Shown here: piece after piece, positions 26,632 to 34,597 of the stretch | How positions within the stretch are numbered: the first letter of the stretch is position 1 | How the letters are laid out: every line of letters begins with the position of its first letter | Assembly (NCBI GenBank): GCA_030681895.1 | Contig: JAUXRI010000269.1 | Coordinates: 1 to 58,430 of the forward strand | Reading direction: 5' to 3' | Origin: Myxococcales bacterium | GTDB taxonomy: Bacteria; Myxococcota; Myxococcia; Myxococcales; Myxococcaceae | DNA: 58,430 bases | Program-made: the position numbers and the translations under genes | Notes under the pieces: model-generated | What the model was told of the DNA's origin: nothing | The model's database searches: none | What the model saw: only the letters and a program-made list of their open reading frames with translations

Positions 26632-26838
26632 TCACGACGCAGGGCAGGGCTTCAGGGGAGGAGTGGCGCACTGGTGGCGTGGCAGGCGCCTGGCGCTCAC
26701 GGTGGCCTCGAGCGGCTGACGGTGCGTCACCGCGAGGGTGGGCCCGGGCTTCGAGCGCGGCACCAGGAGCGCCCCATGAAGGAGCGCGCTCGCGGAGATG
26801 GCAGTGAGAACGCGTGGCAGGGTGACGTCGAGGGGCAT
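26632..26838 (-). CDS. Short TonB-N-terminus-like open frame, possible remnant
   Basis: A 68-codon frame in the otherwise unexplained 26628-26930 gap, convergent with exbD (stops only four bases apart). It reads like the start of a TonB-type protein: RVLTAISASALLHGALLVP (a membrane anchor with a central His) followed by charged, Pro-containing sequence. No TonB C-domain follows. It could be a truncated gene, a tiny membrane protein, or chance coding; there is no clear ribosome-binding site. The remaining bases of the gap hold nothing else I can support. Confidence 0.3.
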   Translation of the reverse strand: MPLDVTLPRVLTAISASALLHGALLVPRSKPGPTLAVTHRQPLEATVSARRLPRHQCATPPLKPCPAS

Positions 26839-26930
26839 GACCGCTTTCGAGGGCGCTGCACCACTGGCTGCATGCGACGCACTGACGACCGGCCGAGGGG
26901 TCGATTGCTGACGGAGCGAAGGAGCGTTCG

Positions 26931-27932
26931 ATGCGTCTGGTGGCGTGCGTCTTCGTGCTCGGTGCCTCGTGCGCGCTGCCCTTCATCGGCACGACGCAGC
27001 CGCGCGTCTCGACCGATCCACCGTTCTCGGTGCGGCTCGAGCCCCAGCTGCAGGTAGAGCGCGCGCACCTCGTCTTCGAGCTGACCTTCACCAACGACAG
27101 CGACGATCACCTCGTGGTCGACCTCGACGCGGTGAAGCTGGGGGTCCACGCGGTGGCGCGCGCGTCGGTCGAGGGGGTGCCCTCGAGCTTCACCGTGTTG
27201 CCCGGCCGCACGTTCTTCGGGAACACCTTCTTGCGGGTCGGCGGGCTGACGCCCGAGTCGCCGCTCCCCGAGCGCTACGTGGTGGTGCTCGCGCACTCGA
27301 AGGCGACGGTGGCGGTGCGCGGCGCGCTCGAAGACGGCCCACTCGAGGTTCGTTTCGAAGGCGCGGTCTTCGCCGTCGATGGCTCGGTGGTGACGTTCGG
27401 GCCGCTGCGCGTGGTGAGCCCCGAAGTGCCGCTGGCCGACGTGAGGCCCTCGACCGTTCGGGTCGGCGCGCGGGTGCTGGGCGGCGCCATCGTCGGGCCG
27501 AAGCCGCCCTCGCCGCTGACCGCTCCGGGCACCGAGGTCATCACGTGGACGGGCATCGTCGAGGGGTTCATCGGCGTGTGGACACGATGGGTCGAGGCGC
27601 AGCTCGTGCTCCGGCCCGGGTTCGGGCGCGTCATCGGCGCAGAGCTTGGCGTCCGGCCCGGCCTCGAGTCGCTGACGCTGCTCGCCGGCTACGGCTTCGA
27701 CGCGTTTCAGGTGCGCATCAGCCCCGAGAGCACGGGCGCTCCGCTGCTCGGGCATGGGCCCCGGTGGTCGGTCGACTTCTCCTTCGACGTGACGCAAGAG
27801 GCGCTCGGGGTGAAGCGGCCAAAGCGCTTCGGCGTGTTCGTCATCGCCGGCTGGAGCTGGGTCTCCAACTCACTCGGGCAGACGCAGCTGTTGCCCATCA
27901 TCGAAGGCGGGCTGCGGGTGCGGCTGCTCTAA
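26931..27932 (+). CDS. Hypothetical lipoprotein with beta-rich C-terminus
   Basis: 333 residues. The N-terminus MRLVACVFVLGASC has a lipobox-like LGASC, so Cys14 is probably lipid-modified. Residues about 30-170 look like an Ig-type or NEAT-like beta-sandwich (VFELTFTNDSDDHLVVDLD), and the last 150 residues contain alternating hydrophobic strands with Trp and Gly (ITWTGIVEGFIGVWTRWVEAQLV), ending like an outer-membrane barrel fragment (LLPIIEGGLRVRLL). I recognise no family. Its stop codon overlaps the stop of the convergent BamE-like gene. Confidence 0.65.
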   Translation: MRLVACVFVLGASCALPFIGTTQPRVSTDPPFSVRLEPQLQVERAHLVFELTFTNDSDDHLVVDLDAVKLGVHAVARASVEGVPSSFTVLPGRTFFGNTFLRVGGLTPESPLPERYVVVLAHSKATVAVRGALEDGPLEVRFEGAVFAVDGSVVTFGPLRVVSPEVPLADVRPSTVRVGARVLGGAIVGPKPPSPLTAPGTEVITWTGIVEGFIGVWTRWVEAQLVLRPGFGRVIGAELGVRPGLESLTLLAGYGFDAFQVRISPESTGAPLLGHGPRWSVDFSFDVTQEALGVKRPKRFGVFVIAGWSWVSNSLGQTQLLPIIEGGLRVRLL

Positions 27933-28303
27933 CGAAGCGTCGCGCCGCCGAAGCCGGGCACCGACACGTTGGTGGTGGGGCCTGCGTTCGACTCGAGGCC
28001 GGGCGGCGCGCACTCGGCCTGGTCACGCACCGACATGCGCACCACGCCGGGAATCCCCGCTGAGGCGCGCGTGCGCGTGACCGACTTCTGACGGACGACG
28101 TCGTTGACGAGCAAGATGCAGCGGTCGGGCCCGTAGTACCAGGCCTCGCTCCCGGGCACCTGAGGCCACGTGCGCACGTCGGTGGGCCCGTGGTCGGCCG
28201 TCACCTCACGCACCTCGGCGGCCGTCATGCCCGGCTGAATGCGCTTGAAGGGGTGCCCGCAGCCGAAGACCGCGAGCAGCGGGAGGAGGAGGAGCGTTCG
28301 CAT
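27929..28303 (-). CDS. BamE/SmpA-like small lipoprotein
   Basis: 124 residues: a signal ending in LLAVFGC (Cys15), then a compact domain with the SmpA/OmlA (BamE) signature IQPGMTAAEVREVTADHG followed by a Trp/Tyr-rich strand pair (SEAWYYGPDRCILLVNDVV). In Gammaproteobacteria BamE stabilises the Bam outer-membrane protein assembly machine; many BamE-fold lipoproteins in other phyla have different, unknown roles. It is divergent from an Omp85-family barrel gene (28473), with a shared 169-base regulatory gap, which makes an outer-membrane assembly role attractive but unproven. Confidence 0.7.
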   Translation of the reverse strand: MRTLLLLPLLAVFGCGHPFKRIQPGMTAAEVREVTADHGPTDVRTWPQVPGSEAWYYGPDRCILLVNDVVRQKSVTRTRASAGIPGVVRMSVRDQAECAPPGLESNAGPTTNVSVPGFGGATLR

Positions 28304-28389
28304 GCGCGCGAGCCTAGCCCGCCTGCTGTGACGCGGAACGCGGGCGTGACGGCCGGCTCGAAATGCATGGGGCGAGGTGACGTCTTCAG

Positions 28390-28444
28390 CGAGTCTGAAG
28401 AATCGAACATTCCGTGTGCTCCTCTTCAGACTCGACGTAGCGAC
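28390..28444. promoter_or_regulatory. 12-bp inverted repeat between divergent outer-membrane genes
   Basis: CGAGTCTGAAGA (28390-28401) is a perfect inverted match to TCTTCAGACTCG (28433-28444) across a 31-base spacer. An extra CTTCAG at 28384-28389 pairs with the first arm as well (CTTCAG-CGAGT-CTGAAG), so the core CTTCAG occurs three times. The element is about 30 bases before the GTG start of the Omp85-like gene and could be an operator for one or both divergent genes, or an mRNA leader fold. Confidence 0.5.
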
Positions 28445-28472
28445 CTGACTGACGGCGGGCTACAGCGCCCGC

Positions 28473-29750
28473 GTGTTTGCCCCCGCACTGCTCGTGGCGC
28501 TCCTCGCGGCTGCCGATGGCGGTGTCGCCGAGTCCGACGCGGGCGTGCCGTTCGAGGTGGTGGCGATCGAGGCGTTGCCGCTGAAGCTCGAGCGCGTGGA
28601 GATTACCGGCCTGTCGTGGACGAAGGAGTACGTCGCCCACCGCGAGCTCCAGCTCGTGACGCCAGGCGAGGTGAGCGCCACCGCGTGGCAACTCGGCCTC
28701 ACGCGCCTGTGGAACTGCGGGTTGTTCAGCCGGGTCGACGGCCGGCTCGAGCGCCGGCCCGAAGGCATCGTCGGCATCGTCGACCTCGAGGAGCGCTTCT
28801 CGCTCAACCCGCTCTTCAGCTTCGGCGTCGGCGGCGGGGCGGCGTGGGTGCGCGTGGGCGCGAACGACACCAACTTCCTCGGCCGCTTCCTCGAGTGGGG
28901 CCTTCGGTACGAGCGCTTCCTCGCGTTCAACGGCGGGCAGGTGTGGTTCCGCGACCCGCGGCTGTTCGGCAAACGCCTGGTCGGCCTCGCCCAGGTGGAG
29001 TGGCTGTTCCGCCCGCGGCCCGAGTACACGCGGCGCCGGCTGCAGGGCATCGTCGACGTGCTCCACGAGGTCGACGACGTGATGCTGCTCGGCCTGCGCG
29101 TCGAGGCGTTTCGGGACGAGTACTTCGAGCCGCTCGCGGGCGTCCCGAAGCTGCCAGCCAACATGCAGGGCCTGCTCGTGCACTCGTCGATTCGGGTGGG
29201 CCGCGTCGACACTGTGCGCCTGCGCGAGACGGGCTTCTCGGTCGAGCTGCGCAACTCGGTCGGCGTCACCAACGACGCCAACGCGCCGTTCTACATGCAG
29301 TCGTGGGCCGAGGCGCTCGCCTTCGTGATGCTGGGTGAGCGCTTCAACCTCGCCCTTCGCGCGCAGGGTGGGCTGTCCTCCACGGCGCCGACGGAGCAGC
29401 GCTTCTACCTGGGCGGGCTCGACCTCGTGCGCGGCTACGACGACTCGACGGTGCGCACCGAGCAGTTCGCGCTCGCCAACGTCGAGTTGCGAGGCGTGGT
29501 GTTCGACTCGACGTGGTTCGCTGCCGTGCCTGCCGTGTTCATCGATGGCGCCATCGCCCGTACCGAGCAGTTCGGCTCGCGCACGCTGCTCTCGACGGGC
29601 CTCGGGGTTCGACTGCTGATTCCGAAGATGCTGCGCACGGGGCTGCGCGCCGATCTCGCCGTCACGCTCGTGGGAGGGCAGCCGCAGCTCGGCTTCTCGG
29701 TCGGCGTGTTCCAGTTCTTCTCGTCGACCGACCGCCTGTCGATTCGGTGA
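28473..29750 (+). CDS. Omp85/BamA-superfamily outer-membrane protein
   Basis: 425 residues from a GTG start. A signal peptide (PALLVALLAAADGG) precedes one POTRA-like domain (about 35-105, LERVEITGLSWTKEYVAHRE) and a beta-barrel of about 310 residues. The barrel has the superfamily signature YLGGLDLVRGYDDS (xRGY in the lid loop). The single POTRA and short length differ from BamA (five POTRAs, about 800 residues) and fit a TamA/FhaC-like or 'surface antigen' lineage. It may insert or translocate a partner or be a structural porin-like protein. It is divergent from the BamE-like gene. Confidence 0.83.
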   Translation: MFAPALLVALLAAADGGVAESDAGVPFEVVAIEALPLKLERVEITGLSWTKEYVAHRELQLVTPGEVSATAWQLGLTRLWNCGLFSRVDGRLERRPEGIVGIVDLEERFSLNPLFSFGVGGGAAWVRVGANDTNFLGRFLEWGLRYERFLAFNGGQVWFRDPRLFGKRLVGLAQVEWLFRPRPEYTRRRLQGIVDVLHEVDDVMLLGLRVEAFRDEYFEPLAGVPKLPANMQGLLVHSSIRVGRVDTVRLRETGFSVELRNSVGVTNDANAPFYMQSWAEALAFVMLGERFNLALRAQGGLSSTAPTEQRFYLGGLDLVRGYDDSTVRTEQFALANVELRGVVFDSTWFAAVPAVFIDGAIARTEQFGSRTLLSTGLGVRLLIPKMLRTGLRADLAVTLVGGQPQLGFSVGVFQFFSSTDRLSIR

Positions 29751-29780
29751 GCGGGCCCGGCTCGAGGGATTGAGCCGGCA

Positions 29781-29803
29781 CCCATATTTATGGAAGATAT
29801 GGG
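29781..29803. promoter_or_regulatory. Operator-like palindrome of the vapBC pair
   Basis: CCCATAT (29781-29787) and ATATGGG (29797-29803) are perfect inverted arms around nine bases, one base before the antitoxin ATG at 29805. The AT-rich centre, in otherwise GC-rich DNA, probably includes the -10 region. Ribbon-helix-helix and AbrB antitoxins usually repress their own operon from such sites. An alternative ATG at 29790 lies within the loop, which favours the downstream start. Confidence 0.6.
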
Positions 29804-29804
29804 C

Positions 29805-30038
29805 ATGAAGACGACCCTCGAGCTCCCCGACGAACTCCTCCGCCGAACGAAGGCCGCTGCCGCCCTTCGAGGCGTGTCGATGCGCGACTTCGTCGCTGAG
29901 GCACTCGAGCACCAGCTGAAGACCTCGCGGGTCAGTGGCTGGAAGAAGGTCGTCGGCAAGGCGCGCAAGCTCGACACGGCTCCAGTCCGCAAGGCGATCG
30001 ACACCGAGTTCTCGAAGGTCGACGAGGCGAGCTGGTGA
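29805..30038 (+). CDS. vapB: VapB-type ribbon-helix-helix antitoxin
   Basis: 77 residues from the ATG at 29805, opening with MKTTLELPDELLRRTKAAAA, the usual ribbon-helix-helix pattern (beta strand then two helices; RGVSMRDFVAEALEHQL is the second helix). The C-terminal half (VSGWKKVVGKARKLD) would wrap the toxin. It overlaps the toxin gene by four bases (GTGA), the standard antitoxin-first arrangement that keeps antitoxin in excess. The palindrome just upstream is the probable autoregulatory site. Confidence 0.85.
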   Translation: MKTTLELPDELLRRTKAAAALRGVSMRDFVAEALEHQLKTSRVSGWKKVVGKARKLDTAPVRKAIDTEFSKVDEASW

Positions 30039-30421
30039 CGGGGTTCGCGCTCGACACGAACGCCGTCTCTGCGCTGTTCGAGGGTGACGAGGCGCTCGTG
30101 GCGTTGCTTGGCCGCGCCGACAGGCTCTCGCTGCCCGTCATCGTGGTGGGCGAATACCGCTACGGCTTGCAGCGCTCGCGTCACCGGCGCCAGTTGGAGG
30201 TGCTGCTTCAACAGCTCGTCGCGGCCTCCGAGGTGCTGACCGTCGGGCTCGAGACGACCGTCGTGTACGCGCAGACGCGCGAGCGGCTTCGGGCGCGCGG
30301 GCGACCTCTGCCCGAGAACGACGTGTGGATTGCGTCACTGTGTCTCGAGCACGGCCTCGAGCTCGTCACGCGAGACAGCGACTTCGAGCACGTCGAAGGG
30401 CTCCGCACCGCCAGCTGGTGA
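30035..30421 (+). CDS. vapC: VapC-type PIN-domain ribonuclease toxin
   Basis: 128 residues from GTG 30035, overlapping vapB by four bases. The PIN-domain acidic residues are all visible: Asp7 in FALDTNAVSALF, Glu in VVGEYRYGL, Asp in ENDVWIASL and Asp in VTRDSDF. VapC toxins are magnesium-dependent RNases that usually cut a specific tRNA or the rRNA sarcin-ricin loop and halt growth until neutralised. The pair is complete, so the module is probably functional. The target RNA cannot be predicted. Confidence 0.9.
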   Translation: MTGFALDTNAVSALFEGDEALVALLGRADRLSLPVIVVGEYRYGLQRSRHRRQLEVLLQQLVAASEVLTVGLETTVVYAQTRERLRARGRPLPENDVWIASLCLEHGLELVTRDSDFEHVEGLRTASW

Positions 30422-30424
30422 CCG

Positions 30425-31231
30425 TCACTTCTTGCAGAGCTCGACCGTCTTCTTGTCCCAGTCGGTCAGCCCCGTCATGATCGTGTTCGCGACGCCGTTG
30501 TCTTCGGTCGTGAAGCCGAGCCCCAGGCGCAGGTCTCTCCACATGCCGTAGGCGTGGAAGATCTCTCCCGGCGCGCGCTCCCAGAAGATCTCGATCTGGT
30601 AGTCCTGCTCGAAGCTCGTCGACGGGTCGGGGTTCTTGAACGTCGCGGGCCCCGGCAGCCACGTGCGCGCGATGAGCATCGAACCGAACGCCGGCTTGCC
30701 GCCAACGGGAGCGACCCGGCGCAGGCCACCCTTGAGCGTCGACGAATACGGCGCGGTCACCAGCTTCGCGGTGAGGTTCACGTCCCACGTGACGGTCGGC
30801 GCCGAGCGGTCCTGGTACTTCGCGACGTCGCTCGTATAGGTGCGCGTGTACTCGTCGTAGGCCTCGGGGTACTGCGCCTTCTGGTCGAGCGCCGAGACGA
30901 TGGTCTCGAGCTTGTCGAGCGTGCACGGGAAGACGTTGGTGACGAAGAAGCCGCGCGCCTTCGCGGGGTCGACGACGTCCTTCAGGCCCACCACGGCGAT
31001 CTCGTCAGGCGACAAGCGCGTGATGAAGCCACGGCCGGGCTTCTCTGCGCTGAGCGTGTCGGCCTTGCCTGCGGTCTGCAGCTTGAGCGCGGCCTCGATG
31101 ACATCGGCGTCCTTCGCGTCCTTCGAGTCCGACCAGAACCAGCGCAGGTTGCCGTCGAGGTCAGCAGGGGCTGGTTCGGCCACCGGGCCACACCCGACGA
31201 GGAGGAAGAGAACGGCGAGGCACGCGCGCAT
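30425..31231 (-). CDS. Hypothetical lipoprotein
   Basis: 268 residues from the ATG at 31231; this start yields a lipoprotein signal (MRACLAVLFLLVGCG, Cys14), whereas longer frames do not. The mature protein is mixed alpha/beta with many aromatic residues and a conserved-looking core GRGFITRLSPDEIAVVGLKD, YPEAYDEYTRTYTSD and IEIFWERAPGEIFHAYGMW. I recognise no family. It lies convergent to vapC with three bases between stops and is divergent from a cyclophilin gene, with 64 bases between starts. Confidence 0.75.
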   Translation of the reverse strand: MRACLAVLFLLVGCGPVAEPAPADLDGNLRWFWSDSKDAKDADVIEAALKLQTAGKADTLSAEKPGRGFITRLSPDEIAVVGLKDVVDPAKARGFFVTNVFPCTLDKLETIVSALDQKAQYPEAYDEYTRTYTSDVAKYQDRSAPTVTWDVNLTAKLVTAPYSSTLKGGLRRVAPVGGKPAFGSMLIARTWLPGPATFKNPDPSTSFEQDYQIEIFWERAPGEIFHAYGMWRDLRLGLGFTTEDNGVANTIMTGLTDWDKKTVELCKK

Positions 31232-31295
31232 GTCGCGGCTCGTACCATGACCAAGTGCTGCGTCGGCAAGGCCCACCGTGCTAGGTCCTCCGGCC

Positions 31296-31805
31296 ATGCC
31301 CAACCCCACTGCGACGTTCGAGACCTCGCTTGGCACGTTCACCGCCGAGCTGTTCCAAGACACCATGCCGTTGACCGTCGGCAACTTCGAGAAGCTGGCC
31401 ACCAGCGGCTTCTACGATGGCCTTCACTTTCACCGCGTCATCAACAACTTCATGCTGCAGTTCGGCTGCCCGCACTCGAAGGAGCCGAACAGCCCGCGCG
31501 CCGGCACCGGCGGCCCGCCGTGGGGCGACATCAAGGACGAGCACACCTCGAAGCTGTCGAACGAGCCGATGACGCTCTCGATGGCGAACACCGGCTCGCC
31601 CAACTCGGGCGGCAGCCAGTTCTTCATCAACACCGTGCACAACCACTACCTCGACTGGTTCACGCCCGGCCCGTCGAAGCACCCGGTGTTCGGGAAGGTG
31701 ACGTCGGGGCAGGACGTCATCAAGAAGATCGAGTCGACGCCGACCGACGGCAGCGACCGCCCGCGCACGCCCGTGAAGGTCATCAAGGTGACGTACACGC
31801 CGTGA
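31296..31805 (+). CDS. Cyclophilin-type peptidyl-prolyl isomerase
   Basis: 169 residues from the ATG at 31296 (MPNPTATFETSLGTF), the usual short cytosolic form with no signal peptide. Active-site residues of bacterial PpiB-type cyclophilins are in place: Arg in FHRVINNFMLQFG, the Gln-Phe-Phe in GGSQFFINT, and MANTGSPNSGGSQFF. A loop insertion (CPHSKEPNSPRAGTGGPPWG) is typical of a bacterial subfamily. It catalyses cis-trans isomerisation of Xaa-Pro bonds during protein folding in the cytoplasm. Confidence 0.93.
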   Translation: MPNPTATFETSLGTFTAELFQDTMPLTVGNFEKLATSGFYDGLHFHRVINNFMLQFGCPHSKEPNSPRAGTGGPPWGDIKDEHTSKLSNEPMTLSMANTGSPNSGGSQFFINTVHNHYLDWFTPGPSKHPVFGKVTSGQDVIKKIESTPTDGSDRPRTPVKVIKVTYTP

Positions 31806-31823
31806 GGTTGAACCGGCTGGCGC

Positions 31824-33149
31824 TCACCGTGACGTCGCGGTGAGCGTCGTGCCCGAGTAGGTGCTGTACGCGTGCACCAGCACGTACCAGGTGCCCGCGC
31901 GTGGAGCGCTCGTCGTCACCGTCTCGTTGCTGTCCGAGCGGTACGGTCGCGCGTCGTACGTGGTGAGCGTCGGTGGCGTGCCCTGGCGGACGTAGAGGTC
32001 GGCGTCGCCGCTCGTCCCACGCATCGCGAAGCTCACCTGCGCCGCGCCCGCTGGCACCTCGAAGCGGTAGAGCCGCGTCGAGCTCGCCGAGCCTGAGAGG
32101 GAGACGGGCGTGCCGTTGACGAGCAGCGTGCCCATCGAAGGCGCTCCGGCGTCGGGCGTGCCGGTCATCGGCGTGCCTGCGTCGACCCGCACCGGCGAGC
32201 CCGCGTCGACCCGCACTCCGGCATCAGCGCGAACGCCTGCGTCCGTCACGCCAGGAGCGGGCGTCGTGCCCACCGCGTCGATGGGCCTCGCCTGACAGAG
32301 CCCCGTCGCGCCACACAACGTCGAGCAGCAATCGCCGTTGCGCGTGCAGCGCTCCTGCGCCTCTTTGCAGACCGGCACCGCCGCGCCACCACATCGGAGC
32401 GTGCCCTGCGCCTGGTAGCCCGAGAGCTTGCCGACGCCGAGCAGCCGGTTCGCCAGCGAGCGCGTTCGCCCGATGAGGAGCGCCCGCTTCTGTGCCTCGT
32501 CGCTGCGCCCTTCGTACGAGAGGTAGTCGCTCATCACGCCGCACGCGTGCTCGACGTCGCTCCTCTGAAACGGCGCGAGCTCCGCGAAGGACTGGATGAC
32601 GGGGAGCGCCTGCGCGTTCGGCGTGTAGAAACCCGTGAGGTAGTACGTGCTGCCGAGCGTCCAGAAGAGCTCGTACGAGCCTCGAGGGTTCGAGCGTCGA
32701 ATCCACTCGTTCAGCGCGATGGGCCCGGTCGGCGCGAGCGAGGGGTCGAGAATGGTGCGGCCCGTCGTGCCGTCGACCTCGACCATCGGCGCGACGTGCC
32801 AGCCCCACTGCACCGAGGCGGAAGGGTACAGCTCTCCGGTGAGGTACTGCGCACTCGACGGCACGCGTCGGCTCGCGAGCTCCATCGACATGTAGAGGGC
32901 GCGCGCGTAGCAGCCGTCTTCGGTGTACGCGAAGGGCAGGTAGGCGCGCGTCGAGTCGACCACCTGCGCGGCGAGCTGGGCCTGTTGCGGGGTGACGCGT
33001 GCGCTCTGCTCAGAGATGCCGAGGTCGTCGAGCCCGGTGACGTCGTCGGCGATGGAGGCGGTCGAGTCTCCACAGGCAGCGAGCAGCGCGGCACAGCAGA
33101 ACGTGAAGGAACGGAGCGTCGTCACGGGCACTCTCCTCGTGGGGAACAT
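31824..33149 (-). CDS. Lipoprotein with protein-glutaminase-like domain and PPC domain
   Basis: 441 residues from the ATG at 33149; the signal ends FCCAALLAACG, giving a lipid-anchored Cys. Residues about 70-160 resemble the protein-glutaminase family (PF18626): candidate Cys in EDGCYARALYMSMEL, His in WGWHVAPMVEVD and Asp in TILDPSL form the expected Cys-His-Asp order. Family members deamidate glutamine side chains in proteins and are related in fold to transglutaminases. A Cys-rich segment (KEAQERCTRNGDCCSTLCG, about 268-290) and an Asp-Ala-Gly linker lead to a C-terminal PPC (pre-peptidase) domain (about 355-441, RLYRFEVPAGAAQVSFAM). It would be surface-anchored or shed. Family assignment is by motif memory only. 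Confidence 0.72.
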   Translation of the reverse strand: MFPTRRVPVTTLRSFTFCCAALLAACGDSTASIADDVTGLDDLGISEQSARVTPQQAQLAAQVVDSTRAYLPFAYTEDGCYARALYMSMELASRRVPSSAQYLTGELYPSASVQWGWHVAPMVEVDGTTGRTILDPSLAPTGPIALNEWIRRSNPRGSYELFWTLGSTYYLTGFYTPNAQALPVIQSFAELAPFQRSDVEHACGVMSDYLSYEGRSDEAQKRALLIGRTRSLANRLLGVGKLSGYQAQGTLRCGGAAVPVCKEAQERCTRNGDCCSTLCGATGLCQARPIDAVGTTPAPGVTDAGVRADAGVRVDAGSPVRVDAGTPMTGTPDAGAPSMGTLLVNGTPVSLSGSASSTRLYRFEVPAGAAQVSFAMRGTSGDADLYVRQGTPPTLTTYDARPYRSDSNETVTTSAPRAGTWYVLVHAYSTYSGTTLTATSR

Positions 33150-33622
33150 GGTTTTCCGCCGGCACGCGCGGTCTGCACAAGACGGCACGAGTGCTCCACG
33201 CTGTGCCAAGACGCTTCGCAGTGGGGTGCGCACGCTCCATTTCGTTCGGCGCGATGCAACGACACCTCGCAGCACGATGCACCTCGGGCGATGACGCGGA
33301 TGGTCCGAAACGGCCGACCTGCATGGCTCCCGCCGTGTGGCTCTCGCGTCCGCATGAGCACCACAGAGTCAATCAACACCGATGCGCATGGCGGAACGAA
33401 CGCGCGAATCTTCGCCAGAGACGGCGACGTCGCCACCCGTGTTGGTCGTGCGAGAGAGGATGGCGAAGCACGCACCCCGAGAGTCGAGGCCGAACGGCGG
33501 TCGCCTCGACCACGCGATCCGGTGATTCGCTCAAGCCCTCGTTCTGGGCGCACGTGGTGCCGGTTCACCTTCGCAGCGTTCGCGTCTCTCTGAACGTCTT
33601 GCCGCCCGCGCGCCCCGGTGAG
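33150..33622. other. Intergenic region, no supportable gene
   Basis: About 470 bases between divergent genes (glutaminase-like lipoprotein and MBL-fold hydrolase). Several frames are open through it but read as Arg/Pro/Ala-rich shadow sequence. It presumably holds both promoters. I find no RNA gene, strong hairpin or long repeat in it. Confidence 0.4.
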
Positions 33623-34597
33623 ATGCCCCGCCGCATGAAACGGCGGCTGACGCGCGGGCTCGGAACACTGGCAGGTCTTCTCGCAATCGCGGTCGTCGTC
33701 TTCGTCACCGCCGTTCGCCACAAGCCGTTCACCGTGCCTGAGGCTGACCGTGGCCCCGCCTCCCTCCGCGCGCCAGCCGACGGCGGCCTCTCGCTGCGCT
33801 ACCTCGGGGTGAGTGGGTACGAGGTTTCGGACGGCACGACGGTGGTGCTGCTCGACCCGACGCCGACCAGGCCCGCGCCGCTCACGCTCCTGACGGGAAC
33901 GCTGGCGCCCGACGAAGCGCTCGGCACGAAGGAGTGCCCACGCGCCGACGTCATTCTCGTCAACCACACGCACTACGATCACGCGCTCGACGTGCCCGCC
34001 ATCGCGAAGCGCACCGGCGCGCTGGTGGTCGGCTCGCAGTCGACGGTCAACCTCGCCCGCTCGCGCGGAATCCCCGAAGAGAAGACGCGCGTGGTGAAGG
34101 CCGGCGACCGGTTGACCGTCGGCGGCTTCACCATCGAGGTGCGGCGTTCGCGGCACACGAAGATCGCCGGCATGTCGGAGCCGATGAGCGGCCTCGTCCC
34201 CATCGACGCAGGCAAGCTCTGGTTCTGGCAGTACTCGCTCGACGAGACGCTGTTCTACCGGCTCGAGGCGAACGGCACGTCCATCTGGTTTCACCCGACG
34301 AGCACCTGGGCCGAGGGAGAGCTCAGCGGCGCCAGCGCAGGCACGCTCATCGTCGGCGTCACGGGCGAGCCGCAGACCGTCGAGAAGGCGCGTGGGCTTC
34401 TCACGGCGGCGAAGCCACGCCTCGTCTTGCCGACCCACTACGACAACTTCTTTCAGCCCTGGGAGAAGGGCCTCGCGCTGATGCCGGGGCTCGACCTGCC
34501 CGCGGCGCGCGCGGCGTTCGAAGCGGTCGACGCGGGCATCAGCTGGGCCGTGCTCGACCAGGGCGAACGCATCGCCCTCCCGCCCGACGGGACTTGA
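33623..34597 (+). CDS. MBL-fold hydrolase, membrane-anchored
   Basis: 324 residues (or 320 from the second ATG at 33635). An N-terminal membrane segment (GTLAGLLAIAVVVFVTAV) is followed by a metallo-beta-lactamase domain with the metal motif HTHYDH in VNHTHYDHALD, the later His in RRSRHTK, and LPTHYDNFF. This is the family that includes UlaG-like lactonases and N-acyl-phosphatidylethanolamine phospholipase D; the substrate cannot be told. Its stop overlaps the start of the TetR gene by one base (TGATG), so the two are likely one transcript and the regulator may control it. Confidence 0.85.
   Translation: MPRRMKRRLTRGLGTLAGLLAIAVVVFVTAVRHKPFTVPEADRGPASLRAPADGGLSLRYLGVSGYEVSDGTTVVLLDPTPTRPAPLTLLTGTLAPDEALGTKECPRADVILVNHTHYDHALDVPAIAKRTGALVVGSQSTVNLARSRGIPEEKTRVVKAGDRLTVGGFTIEVRRSRHTKIAGMSEPMSGLVPIDAGKLWFWQYSLDETLFYRLEANGTSIWFHPTSTWAEGELSGASAGTLIVGVTGEPQTVEKARGLLTAAKPRLVLPTHYDNFFQPWEKGLALMPGLDLPAARAAFEAVDAGISWAVLDQGERIALPPDGT

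Noticed and set aside
33150..33622. Small genes in the intergenic gap
   Set aside because: Open frames there are Arg/Pro-rich, lack start signals and have no protein-like pattern.
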